The notes: generated by a model from the letters alone, not told the origin. A DNA stretch of 64,000 bases from Rhodobacter xanthinilyticus (GCF_001856665.1 NZ_CP017781.1:3240001-3304000); one strand, 5' to 3'; positions 7,630 to 17,154 are shown, counted from the stretch's first letter. Translations and numbers: made by a program.

Positions 7630-10093
7630 TCAGCCTCGCCCAAAGGGCAAGCCGAAATACCCTCCCCCGCCAGCCGCTTTTCCGCGCGACCGTCAGACAG
7701 GCACCTTCGGTCCGAAATTCACGCGTCTCGCCGAAATTCTTGCACGCGGCGATGGGGCGCTTGAACTGCGCGCCGACCCTGCAGGGCTCGCTCCGGAACG
7801 GCTTTTGGTCTTCGAAGTTCGCGGCTCAATAAGCAGGTTTGCCGAGGCCATCCGCCAGGTTGCCGGGCTTGAACTGGTGGATGAAGAAGAGCTCGAGAGC
7901 GACGAGGAAGACAAGCAGCCTGTCGCCTATCTGCTCGTTCCCGACATGGTTGCCCTCCGCAGCCTTGAGTCGCTGTGGCGGCGTTGGCAGGCCGGACAGC
8001 TGGTCAGAGGAGAAACACCCTGGGCTACGGTCTTCGAACATCTCAGGGACCTGCGCGCATGGGGGCCAGACGACCGCGTTCAGTCGGCAGACAGGACCTT
8101 TCTGTCGATTATTCTTGAGGGCCATCACGATAACGATCTGATCCGACTGGAGATCGAACTCGTCTTCAGGGCCAATGAGGCCTCCGCTCGGCAGAGTGAA
8201 GAGGAGACGACACGGGCGCTGATCGCGCGCGGGGGCTTGATTCTGTCGCGCTGCCGTTTGCCCGAGATCTCCTACCATGCCCTGCTTGCGGATATCCCGG
8301 CCTGGGCTGTGCGCGAAATCATCGCGCGTCGGATCGAAGGGATTGCCGGCCTCGACAGCGTGATGCACATCCGTCCGCAATCGGAGGCCACGGCTATCGA
8401 AATCGGCGATCCTGAAGACATGCCTCAGGCCGCGGACCAGATCGCGGAACTCGGTGAGCCGATCCTCGCCATTCTCGATGGGGTCCCGGTCAGCGCTCAT
8501 AGGCGGCTGGGGCCCCATATCGACCTCGACGACCCCTTCAATCTTGAGCCGGATGCGCTCGTCGTGACGCGGGCGCATGGAACGGCTATGGCGTCCCTTG
8601 TCATTCATGGAGACCTCAACCGCGGCGAAGCACCCCTGCCGCGCAAAATCCATATGATCCCGGTCCTAGGGAACAATGACGCCTTCCCGCCCGACCGGCT
8701 CATTGTCGACATGATCTACCTGGCGGTGACCCGACTGCGCGCACAGCGCCCCGGGATCGTGATCGTCAATCTCTCTCTCGGCAATCGCTATAGGCCGTTC
8801 CAGAACCACCTTTCGCCTTGGGCCCGCCTTATCGACCGCTTGGCCTATCGCTTCGGCTTGCTCTTTGTGGTGAGTGCCGGAAATCAGGTGTTCCCGTTCG
8901 GCATGCCGGGCTATGCCACCAGCCGGGACTATGAGGCTGCAAATGCCGCAAGCCGCGCGAGATCGATGGTTGAAACACTGCACGGCGTCATGGCCGATCG
9001 CCGCCTGCTTTCGCCGGCGGAGACCATAAACGGCATAACCGTTGGCGCAGCGAACATCGATGCCGTCGGGCCTGCGGATCGCGCACTGGCGCGAGCCTTG
9101 ATCGACCCCTTCCCGGCTCACGTCGCGGCGAACCCCTCGAGCAGTCTGGGTCCAGGCTTCGCCAGATCGGTAAAGCCGGACATCCTGATGCCCGGCGCCC
9201 GGGAACACATGGCCTGTGTCGGCAATCACCGGCACATAGACGTGCGTCCGGCCATGGCTTCGCGCGGCGCCGGTCTCAAGGTCGCAGCCCCACCGCGGGC
9301 AGGTCGTGAAAATCTTGACGGCTATTCTAATGGGACCAGCGCAGCAGCAGCACTGGCATCGCGGACCTGTCACCGCATTCACGACGCCCTTGAAGCGGCC
9401 TACGGCGAGGCGTTTCTGCAGATTCCGGCCGTGCAACGTGCAGTGCTGCTGAAGGCCCTTCTGGTCCATCCTGCTCAATGGCCACAGGAGATCGCCGAGG
9501 TCATCAAGTCCACGCTCGGTCCTACCGGTCGCGGCCAGGCGTCGAAACAGAAGGACAATATTCGGCGCTTCCTCGGCTACGGCTATGTGGATGCGGATGA
9601 CGCGCTGGCCTGCGCCGCGGACCGGGCCACGTTCTTTGCCACGGGAGTCCTCGGGCCCGATCGCCTCGCAACAATCGATGTGCCGGTTCCGGTGGCAATC
9701 GGCGGCAAGGCAAGACCGCACAGCTTGTCGGCGACCGTGGCTTGGTTTTCCCCGGTCCTGCCCGGTCGCAAGACGTATCGAAGTTCTCGGCTGAAGATCG
9801 TCACACCGGCAGAACTCAACGCGCTCGCCGTTTCGCCGGAGCACTGGCACCCGGACGAAAATCAGAGCAATCGCGGGACGGTCAGCTCGCGACGCTGGAG
9901 CGGAGCGAATGCACCGGTTGTCACGCCGAACATGACAGTACCATTGGTCATACAACGCGATCCCGATCAGGGCACGGCGGTTGACGAAGCTATCCCTTTT
10001 GGCGTGGCGGTGACGATCTGCATGCCAGGTGAGATAGGCATCTACGACGAAGTGCGAGCCCGCGTGGTGCCGCCGGTTCTGGCGCGCCCGTAA
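7580..10093 (+). CDS. S8 family (subtilisin-like) serine peptidase
   Basis: 837 residues. The catalytic triad can be placed: D300 in ILDGVPV, H333 in RAHGTAMAS and S587 in NGTSAAA. The oxyanion asparagine is probably in VVSAGN. No signal peptide is visible: the N-terminus is proline- and lysine-rich (KGKPKYPPPP), so the enzyme is probably cytoplasmic. The first 290 residues would be a regulatory or inhibitory domain. The last 200 residues (after the peptidase core) contain a beta-rich segment. It overlaps the AAA+ gene by 50 nt. Cytoplasmic subtilases driven by a partner ATPase are candidate effectors that cleave a host or phage protein on sensing infection; no direct evidence for the trigger is present. 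Confidence 0.85.
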   Translation: MPSDPTKPLLRLTPSADQPRPKGKPKYPPPPAAFPRDRQTGTFGPKFTRLAEILARGDGALELRADPAGLAPERLLVFEVRGSISRFAEAIRQVAGLELVDEEELESDEEDKQPVAYLLVPDMVALRSLESLWRRWQAGQLVRGETPWATVFEHLRDLRAWGPDDRVQSADRTFLSIILEGHHDNDLIRLEIELVFRANEASARQSEEETTRALIARGGLILSRCRLPEISYHALLADIPAWAVREIIARRIEGIAGLDSVMHIRPQSEATAIEIGDPEDMPQAADQIAELGEPILAILDGVPVSAHRRLGPHIDLDDPFNLEPDALVVTRAHGTAMASLVIHGDLNRGEAPLPRKIHMIPVLGNNDAFPPDRLIVDMIYLAVTRLRAQRPGIVIVNLSLGNRYRPFQNHLSPWARLIDRLAYRFGLLFVVSAGNQVFPFGMPGYATSRDYEAANAASRARSMVETLHGVMADRRLLSPAETINGITVGAANIDAVGPADRALARALIDPFPAHVAANPSSSLGPGFARSVKPDILMPGAREHMACVGNHRHIDVRPAMASRGAGLKVAAPPRAGRENLDGYSNGTSAAAALASRTCHRIHDALEAAYGEAFLQIPAVQRAVLLKALLVHPAQWPQEIAEVIKSTLGPTGRGQASKQKDNIRRFLGYGYVDADDALACAADRATFFATGVLGPDRLATIDVPVPVAIGGKARPHSLSATVAWFSPVLPGRKTYRSSRLKIVTPAELNALAVSPEHWHPDENQSNRGTVSSRRWSGANAPVVTPNMTVPLVIQRDPDQGTAVDEAIPFGVAVTICMPGEIGIYDEVRARVVPPVLARP

Positions 10094-10174
10094 CGCGAGT
10101 TGGTTTCCGAGCCGCCAATCAGCTTGATGCGGAGCGAGGTCAGCAATTCAGCAGATGGTTCTCTCCGGTGATCT

Positions 10175-10912
10175 CTACCGCCAAGGCTCCGGCTCATAGG
10201 CAGCCTTGGCCACCACCTTGCTGGCATCGCCGCGCGACCGGTAGTGGCCGATCATTTCACCGCTGGCGTCGTCATCGACCGCCTGCACGCGGTAGAGGGT
10301 CAGGCTCTTGTCGCTGTTGGGCTTGAGCTGGAAGACCCGACCGTTCTTCCGGCAATAGACGAATTTCGAGCCCTTGATCTGGGTCCAGGGACAATCGGCA
10401 TAGGAGAGGAGCCGCCGCTCCCGCTCCAGCCGCGCCTCTTCCGAACGGCGCTCGTCCTCCGCCCGCTTTTCATCGCGCAGCCGCTGCCATTGAGCGCCGA
10501 CGTAATCCGACAGCCGCCCGATGATCGCAGGCATCTCCGTGCCCGACTCCTTCTCGGCCTGATAGATGGCCAGGCATTCCGCCTCGAGCTTCGGTTCAGG
10601 CTCCCCGAGATACTCCTCCTCGATCATCGATTTCATGCGCTGCTCGAGGTCCGTCATCGTCAGGGCTGGTCCGGGCAGGCTGTTGAGGAAATCGAGCATG
10701 TCCTCCTTCGGGATCCAGCACTCGATTGCCACTTCGAGGATCTTGTCGCGCGGCCCTTCCCATTTCTTCCAGGCCGAACTGTCCCGATCGAGCTTCGTGA
10801 CGATCTCGAGGGCCAGCTTGGCGAGGGACCGCTCCTCCCGCATGTGGCGCAGAGAGGGGCTGCGCACATACTCGGCCAGAAGGCTGTAAACGACCTGGGT
10901 TCGCTGAGACAT
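10175..10912 (-). CDS. Hypothetical protein with charged coiled coil
   Basis: 245 residues from the ATG at 10910-10912 (MSQRTQ); an ATG two codons upstream is equally possible. I do not recognise the family. The middle part (WQRLRDEKRAEDERRSEEARLERERRLL) is a strongly charged helix, probably coiled coil. It is followed by a small domain with CPWTQIKGSKFVYCRKNGR that could be a beta-rich module with two cysteines. It is convergent with the S8 peptidase gene, 81 bp away. No membrane segment or signal peptide is seen. Confidence 0.65.
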   Translation of the reverse strand: MSQRTQVVYSLLAEYVRSPSLRHMREERSLAKLALEIVTKLDRDSSAWKKWEGPRDKILEVAIECWIPKEDMLDFLNSLPGPALTMTDLEQRMKSMIEEEYLGEPEPKLEAECLAIYQAEKESGTEMPAIIGRLSDYVGAQWQRLRDEKRAEDERRSEEARLERERRLLSYADCPWTQIKGSKFVYCRKNGRVFQLKPNSDKSLTLYRVQAVDDDASGEMIGHYRSRGDASKVVAKAAYEPEPWR

Positions 10913-10951
10913 GAACATGCTTGGCACCACCCGTCGACGGCGCGACGTCAA

Positions 10952-11236
10952 TGAAATTGACCTGATGGCATCATATTTTGCGTCATTCGGGATAAACGAT
11001 CAAGAACTGCGCCAAGTCGCCCGCGATGGCGCAAAATCACTGCCCCAATCCCGCGAAATCCGCACTCGGGGCGCGTTCGGCCAGCACGAGACCATCGCGA
11101 ACACATACCGGGCGGAGATTTTCGACGCAGCGCCCCCGGTCTTTACCATATGCTGGGGCACGCCAGGCTACGCTGGTCTGCGACCGACGCACCGAACACC
11201 GGCCAAACGGCGCCGGACCTACACCGCTGAATCTCT
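10952..11236. other. 285-bp region without a supported gene
   Basis: Lies between the coiled-coil protein and the small ORF before the recombinase. Frames on both strands give only short or compositionally unlikely ORFs. No repeat or strong terminator is seen. Confidence 0.4.
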
Positions 11237-11503
11237 TTGCATATCCGGATCGCCGCCCTGATGCTCGCAAGCATGACCTTGCGAGACCCATCAAAAACAG
11301 GCACCTTTTCTCCGAGCGACCGCGAAGCGCTGCTCGAAGCCCTGCTGTTGGAGGGGCCAGAGCTCACGTTCACGCCGCGCGGCTCGCCCGACCCGCGGCT
11401 CAAGCGTCTGGTGGCGATCCTGGCACGGCAGGCCGCTCGGGAATGTTACGAAGAGGAAGTCAGGCTGGCCCGGGATAGGCGGACGACCGCGCCCCGCGCC
11501 TGA
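11237..11503 (+). CDS. Small hypothetical protein upstream of recombinase
   Basis: Up to 88 residues, with alternative in-frame ATGs at residues 9 and 13. The part from SDREALLEALLLEGPELTF to the end is a plausible helical, charged protein. The stop is 13 nt before the recombinase start, so the two are likely co-transcribed. It could be a recombination directionality factor or regulator by position alone. No family is recognised. Confidence 0.5.
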   Translation: MHIRIAALMLASMTLRDPSKTGTFSPSDREALLEALLLEGPELTFTPRGSPDPRLKRLVAILARQAARECYEEEVRLARDRRTTAPRA

Positions 11504-11516
11504 AGGGAGCGCTTGC

Positions 11517-13169
11517 ATGAAGGTCGCGATCTACGCCCGCTATTCGTCCGACAACCAGCGCGACGCGTCCATCGCCGACCAGTTCCGCTTGTGCCGCCTG
11601 CATGCCGAGAAGCAGAGCTGGCGCGTGATCGAGGAATACAGCGACCACGCGATCTCGGGCGCCTCGATGATTCGCCCCGGCATTCAGGCGCTGATGGCCG
11701 ACGCCATGCGAGGGCGCTTCGACCTGATCCTTGCCGAGGCCATGGACCGCATCTCGCGCGATCAGGAGGACATCGCCGGGATCTTCAAGCGCATGTCCTA
11801 TGCCGACGTGAAGATCGTCACCCTGTCGGAGGGCGAGGTGACGCATCTGCATGTCGGGCTCAAGGGCACGATGAACGCCATCTTCCTGAAGGATCTGGCG
11901 GACAAGACGCGGCGCGGTCAACGCGGTCGGGTCGAGGCCGGCAAGTCGGGCGGCGGCAACGCCTATGGATACGACGTCGTCAAGAAGCTGGACGCCCGGG
12001 GCGAGCCGATCCGGGGCGACCGCTCGATCAATCCCCAACAAGCCGAGGTCGTGCGCCGCATCTTCCGCGACTATGCTGCAGGCCAATCCGCCAAGGCCAT
12101 CGCCTTCGCCCTGAACAAGGAGGGCATCCCTGCCCCGACGGGCGGTGACTGGGGCTTCAGCACGATCAACGGGAACCCGAAGCGCGGCAACGGGATCCTG
12201 AACAACGAGATGTATATCGGCAAGATCGTCTGGAACCGTCAGCGGTTCATCAAGGATCCGGACACCGGCAAGCGCCAGGCACGGCCGAACCCGGAATCCG
12301 AGTGGGTCACCCAGGAGGTCCCGGAGCTGCGCATCCTCGACGACGATCTCTGGGCGGCGGTGAAGGCGCGCCAGGACCGGCACAAGATCGCGCCCGACGC
12401 CAAGGGGCGCCCGGACCTGCCCAAGGTCCACACCCGTCGGCGCCCCAAGTACCTCTTCTCGGGGCTGACCAGGTGTTCCTGCTGTGGCGGTGGCTTCTCG
12501 CAGATTTCAGCCACGCTCATTGGCTGCTCGACGGCGCGCAACAAGGGCACCTGCGACAACCGCCTCAACATTCGCCGGGATGAACTGGAGGCCCGTGTGC
12601 TCACGGCCCTGCGCACGAAGCTCGTCGATCCCGAACTCTTCGCGCACTTCTGCGAGGTGTTCACACAGGAGATGAACCGACTGCGGATGGAGGCGAGGTC
12701 AGGTATCGGGTCAGCCGAGGCTGAGATCGCGAAGATCGATCGGGAATTGGCAAGGCTTATAACCGCAATCAAAGCCGGTGGCCCGATTGAAGCAGTGGTC
12801 GAAGACATGAAGCGCCTCGAGCACAGGAAATCGGAACTCAGGAGTTTTCTGGCTGAAGCAGACGAACCACCGCCGATGCTGCACCCGAGCATGGCCCTGC
12901 AGTATCGCAAGCGAGTTCAGCAACTCTACGATGCGCTTCAGGGGGACGACGATGCGAGGCGGGTCGAGGCCGCGGAAACCCTGCGGACGCTCGTGGACCA
13001 GATCATCTTGACGCCTGCGGGGGACCGGCTGGAGATCGACGTTCAGGGCGATCTTGCTGGAATCCTTGCGATTTCTGCACAAAGCAAAAACCCCGCAGCG
13101 TTGGCTACGGGGGCGCAAGTAAAGATGGTTGCGGGGGTAGGATTTGAACCTACGACCTTCAGGTTATGA
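11517..13169 (+). CDS. Large serine recombinase (island integrase)
   Basis: 550 residues. The N-terminal resolvase domain has YARYSSDNQ with catalytic S10, and then DRISRDQEDIAGIF, the helix carrying conserved Arg and Asp residues. Then follow a recombinase domain (residues about 150-290, ending with MYIGKIVWNR), a zinc ribbon (CSCCGG, later CDN) and a coiled coil. The start ATG has GGGAGC upstream. The last residues, AGVGFEPTTFRL, are not part of the enzyme family core. They are translated from the antisense of an initiator tRNA 3' half, so the gene ends inside its own attachment site. This enzyme would integrate and excise the element to its left. Confidence 0.92.
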   Translation: MKVAIYARYSSDNQRDASIADQFRLCRLHAEKQSWRVIEEYSDHAISGASMIRPGIQALMADAMRGRFDLILAEAMDRISRDQEDIAGIFKRMSYADVKIVTLSEGEVTHLHVGLKGTMNAIFLKDLADKTRRGQRGRVEAGKSGGGNAYGYDVVKKLDARGEPIRGDRSINPQQAEVVRRIFRDYAAGQSAKAIAFALNKEGIPAPTGGDWGFSTINGNPKRGNGILNNEMYIGKIVWNRQRFIKDPDTGKRQARPNPESEWVTQEVPELRILDDDLWAAVKARQDRHKIAPDAKGRPDLPKVHTRRRPKYLFSGLTRCSCCGGGFSQISATLIGCSTARNKGTCDNRLNIRRDELEARVLTALRTKLVDPELFAHFCEVFTQEMNRLRMEARSGIGSAEAEIAKIDRELARLITAIKAGGPIEAVVEDMKRLEHRKSELRSFLAEADEPPPMLHPSMALQYRKRVQQLYDALQGDDDARRVEAAETLRTLVDQIILTPAGDRLEIDVQGDLAGILAISAQSKNPAALATGAQVKMVAGVGFEPTTFRL

Positions 13170-13172
13170 GCC
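13126..13172 (-). other. tRNA-fMet 3' fragment: attachment site core
   Basis: On the minus strand this reads GGCTCATAACCTGAAGGTCG, then the T arm GGTTCAAATCC and the acceptor strand ending CCCCGCAACCA. It matches the 3' half of an initiator tRNA from the anticodon stem to CCA. To the right, where the tRNA 5' half should continue, the sequence changes completely, so this is not a functional tRNA. It overlaps the recombinase stop codon. This is the expected look of a duplicated att site left by integration in a tRNA gene. Confidence 0.8.
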
Positions 13173-13355
13173 GTGTCGAACGAACCATGAACAATCGCGC
13201 AGGATCGCGATTTGTTGCGCGGTTTCCGCCAGTTGTGAACCGGGTCCGCGAGAGCGGCCTGCGCGCGGATTGTCAGTATTGCGCAGCGGTTTTCCCCCTC
13301 GTGCTTCCACCATGCTTCCATTGAGTGGCTGAATGGTTTTCCGGTAGCACGGCCA

Positions 13356-14795
13356 TCATCCGTCAATCCGCGACCAGAAGCCGGTCTTCTTGCCATGCTC
13401 CGCCTTCAGGCGCGCGGCATAGGCGTGATGCGGCTCGACCGGTCCGAAGTCCTCGATCCGTCCGGCGAGATCGGCACAGGTCGCCAGGTGCTGGGCGGCA
13501 TAGCCATACCGCTTCTGCCTCCCCTCGGTCAGCGTGAAATCGATCATCGCCCGCAGCGCCACCGTCGCCGCCAGCGGATGCTTCTCCGCCAGTGTCTCGG
13601 CCGCCGGGGCGAGGAACTCGTAGTGATCGCCGTCGACCTCGTCCTGCCGATCGATCAGCAATCGCGCCGCGTGTACAAGCGATGGCCAGTTCAGAAAGAA
13701 GGCCAGGGCTGCAAGCAGGTCGGGATGGGCCGCGGCATGCGCCATCGCGCGTTCCTCGGCCTCGATGTCGTCGAAATCCGGCAGACGCTTCAGATAGGCC
13801 CGCAGGTGCTCCCCCGACAGGTCGCGCTCGAAACATGCCCAGCGGAATGCTTGCGCCTCATCCTTCCGGTCAAGCGCCTCCAGCACGGCAAGACGCGCGT
13901 CCTGCCACTCGGGCGGGATCCAGCGCGCATGGTCCACCTCGGCCCGTTCGATGAAGCCAAGCGCGTCCCCTGCCCTGCCAGCCGCCAGCAAGCGCTGCGC
14001 GATCTCGGCCGCGATCTTCGGTACCTTGCGGCTCTTTGGGTCGTACTGCGCGATGAAGCCATCGACGTCGCCCTGAACGTCGGCGATGTCCTTCAGCGCC
14101 ATTTCGACCGTGCTCTGCCGCGCGCGTTCTTCCATCTCGTGGGCGTAGCGCGTGCCGCCGCTGCCCCAGCCGACGGCCTGCCATTCGCTCTTTGGCGGCA
14201 CCGGCACGGGCGTGCGCCCAAGTTCCTCGACCAGCGTTTTCAGATGTGCAACGCCGTCGGCGCCAAGCGCCGGGGCGATGATCGCGATCAGACCGTCATA
14301 CTGACCAAAGCCGTTGTCCTGCAACGCATCGAGAACCTGCCGGGCCAGTACCTCCGGCGCCACATCAGCCGCCTTGGCCACCTCGCCCAGATCGGCGCAG
14401 GCCTGGTGGAAGATGTCGATGACAGTGCCGCTGCTGTCGTCGCAGCGTTCGAACACCGGGGTGGCCAGTCCCATGAACCGCCACAAGAGCGCCAGCGCCT
14501 CACCCGGATCATGCGGGGCGATCTGTTCCATGATGGCGCTGCGCTGCGTCTGAAGATCCTTCACCAGCGGCTTGCGGTTCTGCCAGTTCACGAAGGTCCG
14601 CGCCTTTGCGATGCTGTTCAGCCGCTTGGTGATCTCCCGCGCCGCCTCCCTCGGCCCCTCAGCTCCGGCGAGGGCCAGGCGCAGCTTGCGCTTGGCCGCG
14701 GCATCACCGGTGCTGATCTCGATCAGCAGTTGCGCCAGACGCTCAGTGCCCAGCGCCTCCAGGTTCTTTGCGTTGAGGGTGGATTTAGACGCCAT
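13356..14795 (-). CDS. DUF6880 family protein
   Basis: 479 residues from the ATG at 14795 (MASKSTLNAKNLEALG), preferred over an upstream ATG because GGAAT lies just before it. The protein is helical and alanine-rich throughout. Motifs such as LAQLLIEISTGDAAAKRKLRL and FWSRID at the C-terminus fit DUF6880, a family of unknown function common in Rhodobacterales. It resembles helical-repeat (TPR-like) proteins. No catalytic motif is visible. It sits alone between the tRNA-derived att site and the tyrosine integrase and may be cargo of the second island. Confidence 0.7.
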   Translation of the reverse strand: MASKSTLNAKNLEALGTERLAQLLIEISTGDAAAKRKLRLALAGAEGPREAAREITKRLNSIAKARTFVNWQNRKPLVKDLQTQRSAIMEQIAPHDPGEALALLWRFMGLATPVFERCDDSSGTVIDIFHQACADLGEVAKAADVAPEVLARQVLDALQDNGFGQYDGLIAIIAPALGADGVAHLKTLVEELGRTPVPVPPKSEWQAVGWGSGGTRYAHEMEERARQSTVEMALKDIADVQGDVDGFIAQYDPKSRKVPKIAAEIAQRLLAAGRAGDALGFIERAEVDHARWIPPEWQDARLAVLEALDRKDEAQAFRWACFERDLSGEHLRAYLKRLPDFDDIEAEERAMAHAAAHPDLLAALAFFLNWPSLVHAARLLIDRQDEVDGDHYEFLAPAAETLAEKHPLAATVALRAMIDFTLTEGRQKRYGYAAQHLATCADLAGRIEDFGPVEPHHAYAARLKAEHGKKTGFWSRIDG

Positions 14796-15011
14796 CGGGA
14801 TTCCGTTTCTTTTCGCGGACCATAGCAGCGCGGTCGGAAGACCGGAACCTGCGTTCTGATTCGTGCGGGCCATCGTTTCCGCTCACGACTGCGAAGCAGC
14901 CCCTGCGCGAGATTACGCGGATTTTCCTTTTTCTGCGTAATATCAATGTGTTCGTTGACTAGCCGCCGGCATTGCGCACTGTGGAAGCCAGAGAACCCGG
15001 AAGCCACTCCC

Positions 15012-16166
15012 ATGCCCAAACTCACAAAGCGCATCGTCGACGCCGCAGAAGCCCAATCCGCCGAATACTTCGTCTGGGACAGCGACATCCCCGGCTTCGG
15101 ACTTCGGGTTCTGCCAAGCGGGCGCAAAGGCTACGTCGTGCAATACCGTGCCGGGCGCCGTTCTCGGCGGATCAGCCTTGGGCCAAGCACCGTGCTGACC
15201 TGCGAACAGGCACGCACCCGGGCCATCACCATTGTCGCCGCTGCGCGCAATGGACAGGACCCTGCGGCCGAACGTGACGCAGGGCGGAAGGCGATCACGA
15301 TCACGGAACTGGCCGAGCGGTTCGACAAGGAACACATCGCCATCCGCGTGAAGGCCAGCACCGGCAAGGAATATCGCCGGAACCTGCAGCGATTCATCCT
15401 GCCCGCCCTCGGGCAGTTGACGGTCACGGGGGTTACGCGGGCGGATATCGCGAAGTTCCACCATGATCTGCGCCACATCCCCTATCAGGCCAATCGCTGT
15501 CTCGAGGTGATCTCGAAGATGTTCAGCCTGTCGGAAATGTGGGGCCTGCGTCCGGACGGGACCAACCCGCGCAAGCACATCCGGAAATACCCCGAGGAGA
15601 AGCGCGAACGGTTCCTGAGCGCGGCCGAGCTGCGCCGGATCGGCGAGGTGCTGCGCGAAATGGAATCGGAAGGGGTGGAACTGCCCTCGGCCATCCTCGC
15701 CGCCCGCCTGCTGATCCTGACCGGATGCCGCCTGAACGAGATCATGACCCTAAAGTGGTCCTACGTCGATCTCGACATCCCTGCCCTGCGCCTGCCAGAT
15801 TCCAAGACAGGGGCGAAGGTCGTGCACGTCGGACAGCCAGTGGTGGACCTGCTGCGTGACGCCCAGCGCATTGACGGCAACCCGTGGTTGATCACCGGCA
15901 CCCTGCCCGGCAAGCCCCTGAGTGATCTGCAACCCTTCTGGCAGCGCGTCCGCGCCCGTGCCGGGGTCAAGGACGTCCGCATCCACGACCTGCGCCACAC
16001 CTTCGCGTCGACCGCCGTGGCGTCGGGTCAGGGCCTGCCGATGATCGGCAAGCTCCTTGGCCACACGCAGGTCCAGACCACGGCGCGATACGCCCATCTT
16101 GCCGCCGAACCCGTGCGAATGGCAGCTGACGTTGTTGCGCAGAACCTGCGGCAATCCTTGGGATAA
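15012..16166 (+). CDS. Tyrosine site-specific integrase
   Basis: 384 residues from MPKLTKRIVDAAE, a standard start for the P4-type family; an upstream ATG at 14946 would add 22 unlikely residues. The order is an N-terminal DUF4102-like arm-binding domain, a SAM-like core-binding domain (residues about 95-190) and the catalytic domain with R240 (TGCRLNEI), H325 and R328 (HDLRHTFAS), and the nucleophile Y360 in TTARYAHL. All catalytic residues are present, so it should be active. It heads the WYL-hsdMSR segment and is probably the integrase of that island. No tRNA is seen next to it in the window. Confidence 0.93.
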   Translation: MPKLTKRIVDAAEAQSAEYFVWDSDIPGFGLRVLPSGRKGYVVQYRAGRRSRRISLGPSTVLTCEQARTRAITIVAAARNGQDPAAERDAGRKAITITELAERFDKEHIAIRVKASTGKEYRRNLQRFILPALGQLTVTGVTRADIAKFHHDLRHIPYQANRCLEVISKMFSLSEMWGLRPDGTNPRKHIRKYPEEKRERFLSAAELRRIGEVLREMESEGVELPSAILAARLLILTGCRLNEIMTLKWSYVDLDIPALRLPDSKTGAKVVHVGQPVVDLLRDAQRIDGNPWLITGTLPGKPLSDLQPFWQRVRARAGVKDVRIHDLRHTFASTAVASGQGLPMIGKLLGHTQVQTTARYAHLAAEPVRMAADVVAQNLRQSLG

Positions 16167-16284
16167 TTGCGCACCATCCCTTCCCTTTTCGATTGATCCA
16201 CAAGCATCGCGCGGCTACGGTCGAGGAAAGCCCAGAAATTGGGCGCGCATAATTTCCATGCGCATCGACCGATGACGGGAGAGC

Positions 16285-17154
16285 GTGGTGAGCAACGACA
16301 GGTCGGAACTTCGTTGGGGGGTCGAGCAGAGGCTCGAGTTCATCGAGTTCCGCCTGTTTTGGGAGGGGCATGTGAACCGCAGCGATGTTATGGAGCAGTT
16401 CGGGCTGTCGGTGAACCAGGCGTCATCCGACCTGAGCCGCTACATCGGCCTCGCGCCCAACAACATGGACTACGACCGCAGCCTGCGGACCTATGTGCGC
16501 CAACCAAGCTTCAAGCCGGTTTTCGACAAGCTCGATGCCGGTCGATACTTGGCCCAGCTGCGGTCGGTCGCTGACGGCATCCTCGATGAGGACGACTGCT
16601 GGATCGCGGGACTGCCCGCTTACGATTCCGCCCCCACCCCAGCGCGCGGCGTCGATCCTGCAACCCTTCGGTCCGTGCTCGACGCAATCCGCAGATCCGA
16701 AGCGATCGAAGTGCATTATCAGTCCCTTTCCAACCCGGAGCCCCGGTGGCGCTGGATCGCGCCGCACGCAATCGCCTTCGATGGCTTCCGCTGGCATGCC
16801 CGCGCCTTCTGCTCCAGTGACGAGGTGTTCAAGGATTTCCTGCTGTCTCGGATCCTTGACATCCGTGGGTCGCGAGCGTCCCACGTTGTGGCCCAAGACG
16901 ATCAGGATTGGCACACCTTCGCAACTCTGGAAATCGGCCCCCACCCTGCCCTTTCCGAGACGCAGGCCAAGGTGATCTCGCTCGACTACGGCATGATCGG
17001 TGGCAAGGCAGAAATCAGGGTTCGACGGGCATTGCTTTACTATGCGCTCCGGCGGCTTGGACTCGACACTGACCCGGACGCTAGGCACCCCCAGGAGCAG
17101 CAGATTGTTCTGCTGAACCCTGACGCAGCCTTAGGGGACCACAAGAGGGAATAA
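16285..17154 (+). CDS. WYL-domain transcriptional regulator of the RM operon
   Basis: 289 residues from a GTG preceded by GGGAGAG. The N-terminal 80 residues (LEFIEFRLFWEGHVNRSDVMEQFGLSVNQASSDLSRY) form a winged helix-turn-helix. Residues about 130-200 are the WYL ligand-sensing domain (AIEVHYQSLSNPEPRWRWIAPHAI, RWHARAFC), then a WCX-like dimerisation domain. Layout and length match the BrxR/CapW type of regulators that repress phage-defence operons. It lies 70 bp upstream of hsdM in the same direction, so control of the restriction system is likely, although direct binding sites are not evident. Confidence 0.82.
   Translation: MVSNDRSELRWGVEQRLEFIEFRLFWEGHVNRSDVMEQFGLSVNQASSDLSRYIGLAPNNMDYDRSLRTYVRQPSFKPVFDKLDAGRYLAQLRSVADGILDEDDCWIAGLPAYDSAPTPARGVDPATLRSVLDAIRRSEAIEVHYQSLSNPEPRWRWIAPHAIAFDGFRWHARAFCSSDEVFKDFLLSRILDIRGSRASHVVAQDDQDWHTFATLEIGPHPALSETQAKVISLDYGMIGGKAEIRVRRALLYYALRRLGLDTDPDARHPQEQQIVLLNPDAALGDHKRE

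Noticed and set aside
13395-14825. A 476-codon plus-strand ORF opposite the DUF6880 gene
   Set aside because: It is a shadow of the minus-strand gene: composition is Arg/Gln-rich, with no family pattern, while the minus-strand frame reads as a normal protein.
14796-15011. A possible second tRNA fragment or att site before the tyrosine integrase
   Set aside because: A short inverted attacgc/gcgtaat pair is there, but no T arm or acceptor sequence can be recognised.
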